From: Bordetella flabilis
Lineage (GTDB): Bacteria; Pseudomonadota; Gammaproteobacteria; Burkholderiales; Burkholderiaceae_B
NCBI RefSeq assembly: GCF_001676725.1
Contig: NZ_CP016172.1
Span: forward strand, 1,984,001 to 2,048,000
Direction of reading: 5' to 3'
DNA length: 64,000 nt
In this document: positions 60,047-64,000 of the stretch, piece after piece
How positions within the stretch are numbered: the stretch's first letter is position 1
Layout of the letters: the number at the start of each line of letters is the position of its first letter
Notes under the pieces: model-generated
The model's database searches: none
Seen by the model: only the letters and a program-made list of their open reading frames with translations
What the model was told of the DNA's origin: nothing
Program-made: the position numbers and the translations under genes

Positions 60047-60861
60047 GGTTGCAGGACTTCCAGGGTCGCCGCGTACATCAGGCGCCGCTTGCTGGCTTGC
60101 GGGACGCTGACTTTGTCGTCCTGGGCGTCGGCTTGCAGCCAGTACAGGCCCGGGGCGGGCCAGGTGATCCTGACGAGCCCGTCCTTGTCCGTCTTCAACG
60201 CGATTTCGCCGGTCCGGTCGCGATAGCGGCCGCCGGCCGGCACGACCGTGACTTCATGGCCCGCCGCGGGCCGGCCATCCAGGCGCAGTTCGAAGGTCGC
60301 CGGTTCCCCGCTGAACAAGTCGTTGGGGTGCGTGACAGGAACCAGTTCCAATCCCTTTCCCACGGGCGGGAGCGGCGTGGGCTTGCCTTGCGTGACGAAG
60401 GTTTCCACGCGTCCCAGGCTCTGGACCACTTCGAGGTCCTGGGCCTGCGCGGGGATGGCCTGGGCCAGGCCATCGGGTTTGCCCACATAGCGTTTCGTCT
60501 GGCCGTCCTGCTTCCAGCGCGCGAATACCCCGTCGTTGACCACGGCGATGCGGTAAGTGCCCTGCTGGGCCAGCGGCACGTCGAAGGTGCTGCGCAGCTT
60601 GCCGCGGCCGACGTTTTCCGGCGTGACGGCGGCACCGGCCGGACCCGCGATCTGCAGGCCGTCCAGGCGCAGCGGCGCATGGTTGAAATAGAACTTGTCA
60701 TTGCCGACGGCGGCATCGACGGTGACCCAGCCGGTGTCGCCGGACAGGACGGTGGAGGAGGGCACGATCCACATGTCATGGGCCCGCGCCGCCATGGGCA
60801 GGGACATCGCGGCGGACAGGAGGAAGGCGGCTGCCAGGGTCTTGCGGTGGGGAAGCATCAT
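60043..60861 (-). CDS. DUF4198 periplasmic protein
   Basis: 272 residues from ATG 60861. A signal peptide (TLAAAFLLSAAMSLPMAARAHD, cleavage near ARA-HD) is followed by the DUF4198 domain starting HDMWIVPSSTVLSGD and ending in a carboxypeptidase-regulatory-like strand set with GLYWLQADAQDDK. DUF4198 is related to NikM/CbiN-type and copper/iron-associated periplasmic proteins; the function is not established. It sits between DUF2271 and apbE with overlaps, so it belongs to the flavin module. Confidence 0.8.
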   Translation of the reverse strand: MMLPHRKTLAAAFLLSAAMSLPMAARAHDMWIVPSSTVLSGDTGWVTVDAAVGNDKFYFNHAPLRLDGLQIAGPAGAAVTPENVGRGKLRSTFDVPLAQQGTYRIAVVNDGVFARWKQDGQTKRYVGKPDGLAQAIPAQAQDLEVVQSLGRVETFVTQGKPTPLPPVGKGLELVPVTHPNDLFSGEPATFELRLDGRPAAGHEVTVVPAGGRYRDRTGEIALKTDKDGLVRITWPAPGLYWLQADAQDDKVSVPQASKRRLMYAATLEVLQP

Positions 60862-60872
60862 GGTCGCGGGTC

Positions 60873-61394
60873 TCAAGGCTGCAATTTCATGGCGATTTCA
60901 CCCAATTCGTGCTCGCCGCTGGCGCGCAGGGGCTGGGGCTGCGGCTGGCGCGGCGGCCAATCGAAGGGAATGCGCACCAGTTCCCGGCCGCCTACTTCGC
61001 GGGCCGCTTCGACGGCCAGCACATATGCGCCGGGCTGCAAGGTCGCGAGCGGCGCGGCGTTGGCATCGAAGCGCAGCACCTGCCGTCCCGCCGGACGCGT
61101 CGCACCGCTGACGCCGTCCACCGGGAATTGCTGGGTGCGGCCGCTGCGGCGCCACCACTGGCGCATGTCCTTCAGCCATTCCGTGCCTTCGTTGTTCTTC
61201 TTGGCCACGTCGTACCACACCGCCAGGTCCGCGACGGCCTGCTGGTCCGGACGTTCCAGCCAGATCGCGACATAGGGACGGTGGTATTCGGAGACCTCGA
61301 GCCGCGGGATCTCCACGGTCAGTTCCATGCCGCCGGCGTGGGCGAGCCGACCGAAGAGCCCGGCCAGCAAGGCAGGCAGTACAAGCTTGCGCAT
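60873..61394 (-). CDS. DUF2271 protein with ApbE flavinylation motif
   Basis: 173 residues: signal peptide (LVLPALLAGLFGRLAHA), then the DUF2271 domain (RPYVAIWLERPDQQAVADLAVWYD, EWLKDMRQWWRRSG). The motif DGVSGAT at residues 93-99 (DNA 61098-61118) fits the known ApbE target consensus Dxx[ST]xAT, with T99 the expected FMN attachment residue. This, together with the adjacent apbE, makes it a predicted flavinylated periplasmic electron carrier. Lies 27 bp after the PepSY gene. Confidence 0.82.
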   Translation of the reverse strand: MRKLVLPALLAGLFGRLAHAGGMELTVEIPRLEVSEYHRPYVAIWLERPDQQAVADLAVWYDVAKKNNEGTEWLKDMRQWWRRSGRTQQFPVDGVSGATRPAGRQVLRFDANAAPLATLQPGAYVLAVEAAREVGGRELVRIPFDWPPRQPQPQPLRASGEHELGEIAMKLQP

Positions 61395-61421
61395 GACGAT
61401 GTTCCTGATGCGGAAAACGAT

Positions 61422-62108
61422 TCAATGGATGAAGGTGGCGGCCAGCAGCACGGGCACCAGCACGCCCAGTCCTACCATGGGCCAGGTGGCGCGCCGATGA
61501 CCCGCGTGCAGCTTGAGCAGCAGCAGCCCCGTCAGCGAGAAGACCAGACAGGCCAGGGCGAATACGTCGATGAACCAGCTCCAGGCCGTCCCGGCGTGCC
61601 GGCCCTTGTGCAAATCGTTCAGGTACGCGATGGCGCCGCGATCGGTGCGCTCGTACTCGACATGGCCGCTTTCCATGTCCACGGCCATCCACGCGTCGCC
61701 GCCCGGCCGCGGCAGGGATATGTAGAGTTCGCTGCTGGACCATTCGGCCCCATCAGACGGCACGCGGGTATCGAAGCGCTCGCTCAGCCACTGCGCGACG
61801 CCGTCGGGCAACGGCCGCGACACCTTGTTGCGCCGGGATGCCGGGGAGGATGGCGTGCCGCTTCCCGCGCCCGCCGCCGATGGTGCGCCTGCGGCGGCGT
61901 GCAGGCTGCGCAGAAGGTCGCCGGGCAGGTCGGCTTGCGCCGAGACCACGCGCGGCCGTGATTCGATCAGCCCGGCATTGTTGAGCGTCCAGCCGGTGAT
62001 CGCGAACGCCAGCATGCCCAGCAGGCACAGCGCCGAGCTGATCCAGTGCCATTGGTGCAGCTTCTTCAGCCAATAGGCGCGGCGGCTTGGAGCAGGGCGG
62101 GCAGTCAT
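61422..62108 (-). CDS. PepSY-associated membrane protein (short)
   Basis: 228 residues with three hydrophobic helices: WISSALCLLGMLAFAITGW near the N-terminus, FIDVFALACLVFSLTGLLLL and a last one at the C-terminus. The LHQWHW motif before helix 1 and DLHKGRHAG before helix 2 carry histidines that could ligate heme, as in PepSY-TM (PF03929-type) reductases. The soluble loop (residues 55-170) faces the periplasm. It is the first gene of the block and has a Fur-box-like site 34 bp upstream. Confidence 0.82.
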   Translation of the reverse strand: MTARPAPSRRAYWLKKLHQWHWISSALCLLGMLAFAITGWTLNNAGLIESRPRVVSAQADLPGDLLRSLHAAAGAPSAAGAGSGTPSSPASRRNKVSRPLPDGVAQWLSERFDTRVPSDGAEWSSSELYISLPRPGGDAWMAVDMESGHVEYERTDRGAIAYLNDLHKGRHAGTAWSWFIDVFALACLVFSLTGLLLLKLHAGHRRATWPMVGLGVLVPVLLAATFIH

Positions 62109-62298
62109 GTTCGGCAGTCGAAAAAGACGCCGAACATTAACAGAAATGAGAATCTATATCAATTGTGGGCGCTGACGGCACCCCGCGTTCAAGCGCGGGT
62201 AATTGACGATGCCGCTGCAGAACGCGCTGAAGCATCGCGCTTTCATGCGTTCGGCAGCCGTGAAGTTCGCACTTCGCCATCGTCAACGAGGACCGATA
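62109..62298. other. Gap with promoter signals between PepSY gene and dehydrogenase
   Basis: 190 bp with no gene. It contains the Fur-like box at 62142-62160, close to the PepSY start. Nothing else is evident. Confidence 0.6.
62142..62160. promoter_or_regulatory. Fur-box-like site before the PepSY-DUF2271-DUF4198-ApbE genes
   Basis: AGAAATGAGAATCTATATC matches GATAATGATAATCATTATC at 13 of 19 positions. It is centred about 43 bp upstream of the PepSY start codon, where it would overlap the promoter. This is the second such site in the window. Confidence 0.62.
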
Positions 62299-63270
62299 TC
62301 AGCGGCCTCCAATCACCTCCGGGTTCACCAGGTTGACAGGCTTGCCGGCGCAGAAGGCATTGATGTTGTCGAACGCCGTGCCGAAATAGGCTTCGTAGTT
62401 GTCCCGCTCGACGAAGCCCAGGTGCGGCGTGCACAGCGCGTTGTCCAGATGCAGCAGCGGGTGGTCGGCGCCCAGCACGGGTTCGGATTCGAAGGTGTCG
62501 ACGGCGGCGTAGCCCGGGCGGCCCTGCCGCAGCGCCACTTCCAGGGCGCCGGGCGCGATCAGTTCGGCGCGGCTCGTATTGACCAGCAGCGCATCCGGCT
62601 TCATGCGCGCCAGGTCGTCGGCGCCGATGACGCCGCGCGTGGCCTGACCCAGCCGCAGGTGCAGGGTGACGACGTCGCTGTCCGCGAAGAAGGTCTCGCG
62701 CGTGGGGGCGACATCGATACCGTCGGCGCGCGCGCGTGCGGTGGATTCGGGGCCGCCCCACACCCATACGCGCATGCCGAAGGCACGTCCGTAATCGACC
62801 ACCTGGCGGCCGATGCGGCCATAGCTCCACACGCCCAGGCGCTGCCCGCGCAATTCCTGGCCGAGCGTGTGCTGCCATTGCCCGGCGCGCAGGCGATTCG
62901 CTTCCGCCACCAGATGGCGGCGGCTGGCCAGCATCAGCGCCCAGGCCAGTTCGGCCGTGGCCGCGCCGGAACCCGAGCCCTCCGCCACCGCGACGCCGTG
63001 CGCGGTGCACGCGGCGATATCGATGTGCGGCGCCGTTTTGCCGATCTGGCTGACCAGGCGCAACCTGGGCAGGCGGCGCAGCAATTCCTCGCCCAGGCGG
63101 GTGCGTTCGCGCGTCAGCACGATGCAGTCGGCGTCCTGGAAACGCCGGGCAAGGGTGTCGATATCCTTGACCGTATCGTGAAAGATCGTGACGTCGTGCC
63201 CGGCAAGCCTGGCATAGCAGGCGAGCCCGCGCACGCAGTCCTGGTAGTCGTCCGGTATGGCGATATGCAT
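62299..63270 (-). CDS. D-2-hydroxyacid dehydrogenase family protein
   Basis: 323 residues of the D-isomer-specific 2-hydroxyacid dehydrogenase family. The NAD Rossmann region is LGVWSYGRIGRQVVDYGR (a G-x-G-x2-G-type loop with YG in place of GxG), the catalytic arginine is in NTSRAELI, the glutamate in DTFESEPVL and the histidine in CTPHLGFVE. Substrate unknown. ATG 63270 (MHIAIPDDYQDCVRGLA) fits family length; an open frame continues upstream without homology. A Bug binding-protein gene is directly upstream, an arrangement common in Bordetella. Confidence 0.88.
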   Translation of the reverse strand: MHIAIPDDYQDCVRGLACYARLAGHDVTIFHDTVKDIDTLARRFQDADCIVLTRERTRLGEELLRRLPRLRLVSQIGKTAPHIDIAACTAHGVAVAEGSGSGAATAELAWALMLASRRHLVAEANRLRAGQWQHTLGQELRGQRLGVWSYGRIGRQVVDYGRAFGMRVWVWGGPESTARARADGIDVAPTRETFFADSDVVTLHLRLGQATRGVIGADDLARMKPDALLVNTSRAELIAPGALEVALRQGRPGYAAVDTFESEPVLGADHPLLHLDNALCTPHLGFVERDNYEAYFGTAFDNINAFCAGKPVNLVNPEVIGGR

Positions 63271-63311
63271 GGTGCGCTTACGCAAAAAGTGAGCGGCCTT
63301 GGCGGGGCCGG

Positions 63312-64000
63312 TTATCCGATGGAAATGTGCAGCCGGCCGATGGTCTGTTTCCATCCCACCAGGTCGTCGTGGATCAGCGTGGCGAACGCCGGCGGCGGCA
63401 TGCCCCCCGGATCGATGCCGACGGACGCAAGGTAGCGCTTGGCTTCGTCGCTGTTGAGCGCGTCGCGCACGGCGTCGTACAGGGCCTGCCTGGCGGGCGC
63501 GGGCGTGCCGGCCTTGACGAGGGCGCCGTACCAGGCATGGATATCGAAGCCGGGGTAGCCCGACGCGGCGATCGTCGGCACTTCCGGCAGGGCCCGCGCT
63601 CCCGCGGCAGGGGCCACCGCCAGCGCGCGCACCTTGCCGGCGCGCAGGTAGGGCAGCAAGGTCGGAACGTCGAGGAACATGAACTGCAGCCGGCCGGCCA
63701 GCAGATCGGTCAAGGCGGGCGCCGCGCCGCGGTAGGGGACGTGCGTCACGTCCAGGCCCGCGCGGTCGGCGAACAGCGCGCCCGCCAGGTGTGCGGACGT
63801 ACCGTTGCCCGAGGAGCCGTAACTCAGCGCGCCGGGCCGGGACTTCGCGGCCTTCACCAGATCGGCCAGCGTGTGCGCCGGATCGTCCTCCCGCACCACG
63901 AGAACATGGGGGATGAAGCCGACCACGGTGATCGGGTCGAAGTCCTTTTCCGCGTCGTAGGGCACCGACGACATCAGCGCCGGCGTGGTCACCAGCGTGA
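63312..64000 (-). CDS. Bug-type solute-binding protein (5' end outside window)
   Basis: The C-terminal 229 residues of a TctC/Bug protein, frame open to base 64000 so the signal peptide and first third are missing. Seen: TLVTTPALMSSVPYDAEKDFDPI, LVVREDDPAHTLADLV, LSYGSSGNGTSAHLAGALF, HVPYRGAAPALTDLLAGR and the family C-terminus. Periplasmic carboxylate binding is expected, ligand unknown. The downstream dehydrogenase starts 41 bp after its stop, so the two could be one operon. Confidence 0.9.
   Translation of the reverse strand, partial: TLVTTPALMSSVPYDAEKDFDPITVVGFIPHVLVVREDDPAHTLADLVKAAKSRPGALSYGSSGNGTSAHLAGALFADRAGLDVTHVPYRGAAPALTDLLAGRLQFMFLDVPTLLPYLRAGKVRALAVAPAAGARALPEVPTIAASGYPGFDIHAWYGALVKAGTPAPARQALYDAVRDALNSDEAKRYLASVGIDPGGMPPPAFATLIHDDLVGWKQTIGRLHISIG

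Overview
The window is GC-rich (about two thirds by eye) and almost fully coding. It looks like a piece of a betaproteobacterial chromosome of the Bordetella/Achromobacter type (Alcaligenaceae). The reasons are the gene orders (rimP-nusA-infB-rbfA-truB, rpsF-priB-rpsR-rplI then dnaB, xseB-ispA-dxs, alaC-hom-thrC), two Bug-type solute-binding proteins, and a urease cluster with a HupE/UreJ gene between ureA and ureB. That assignment is inference from gene content and order; no database search was possible.

Layout. 1-1385: end of a RidA gene and a CobW-type GTPase. 1386-2260: no recognisable gene, then initiator tRNA-fMet on the minus strand. 2417-14529 (+): information-processing genes scpB, rluB, rimP, nusA, infB, rbfA, truB, typA, with a possible attenuator in front of rimP. 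14717-20506 (-): ABC transporter (ATPase plus two DUF3526 permeases) followed by a TonB-dependent receptor, behind a Fur-box-like site. 21003-28034 (-): nitroreductase and the urease genes ureD-A-J-B-C-E-F-G, preceded by a near-perfect sigma-54 promoter and two NtrC-like enhancer sites. 28326-41314: LOG-family protein, polA, dienelactone hydrolase, Na/Pi cotransporter, sdaA, htpX, DMT transporter, sulfurtransferase, Rieske oxygenase and a Bug protein. 41523-49979 (+): xseB-ispA-dxs, folE2, the rpsF ribosomal operon, a kinase-like protein and dnaB. 50109-54935 (-): an Mth938-like gene, bcp, a PIN-PhoH gene, pdxA and a BASS-family transporter. 55067-58961 (+): alaC-hom-thrC for threonine/methionine and alanine metabolism. 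58934-62108 (-): ApbE, DUF4198, DUF2271 and PepSY genes behind a second Fur-like box. 62299-64000 (-): a 2-hydroxyacid dehydrogenase and a truncated Bug gene.

How the genes work together. Three accessory blocks carry visible regulatory logic: urease (nitrogen limitation through RpoN/NtrC), the TonB receptor/ABC operon (iron through Fur), and the ApbE-DUF2271-PepSY block, read here as a Fur-controlled extracytoplasmic flavin electron-transfer module because the DUF2271 protein contains an ApbE flavinylation motif. The window also has several short tandem repeats (7 bp, 14 bp, 18 bp and a His-codon array in ureE) and two copies of a 52-bp palindromic element.
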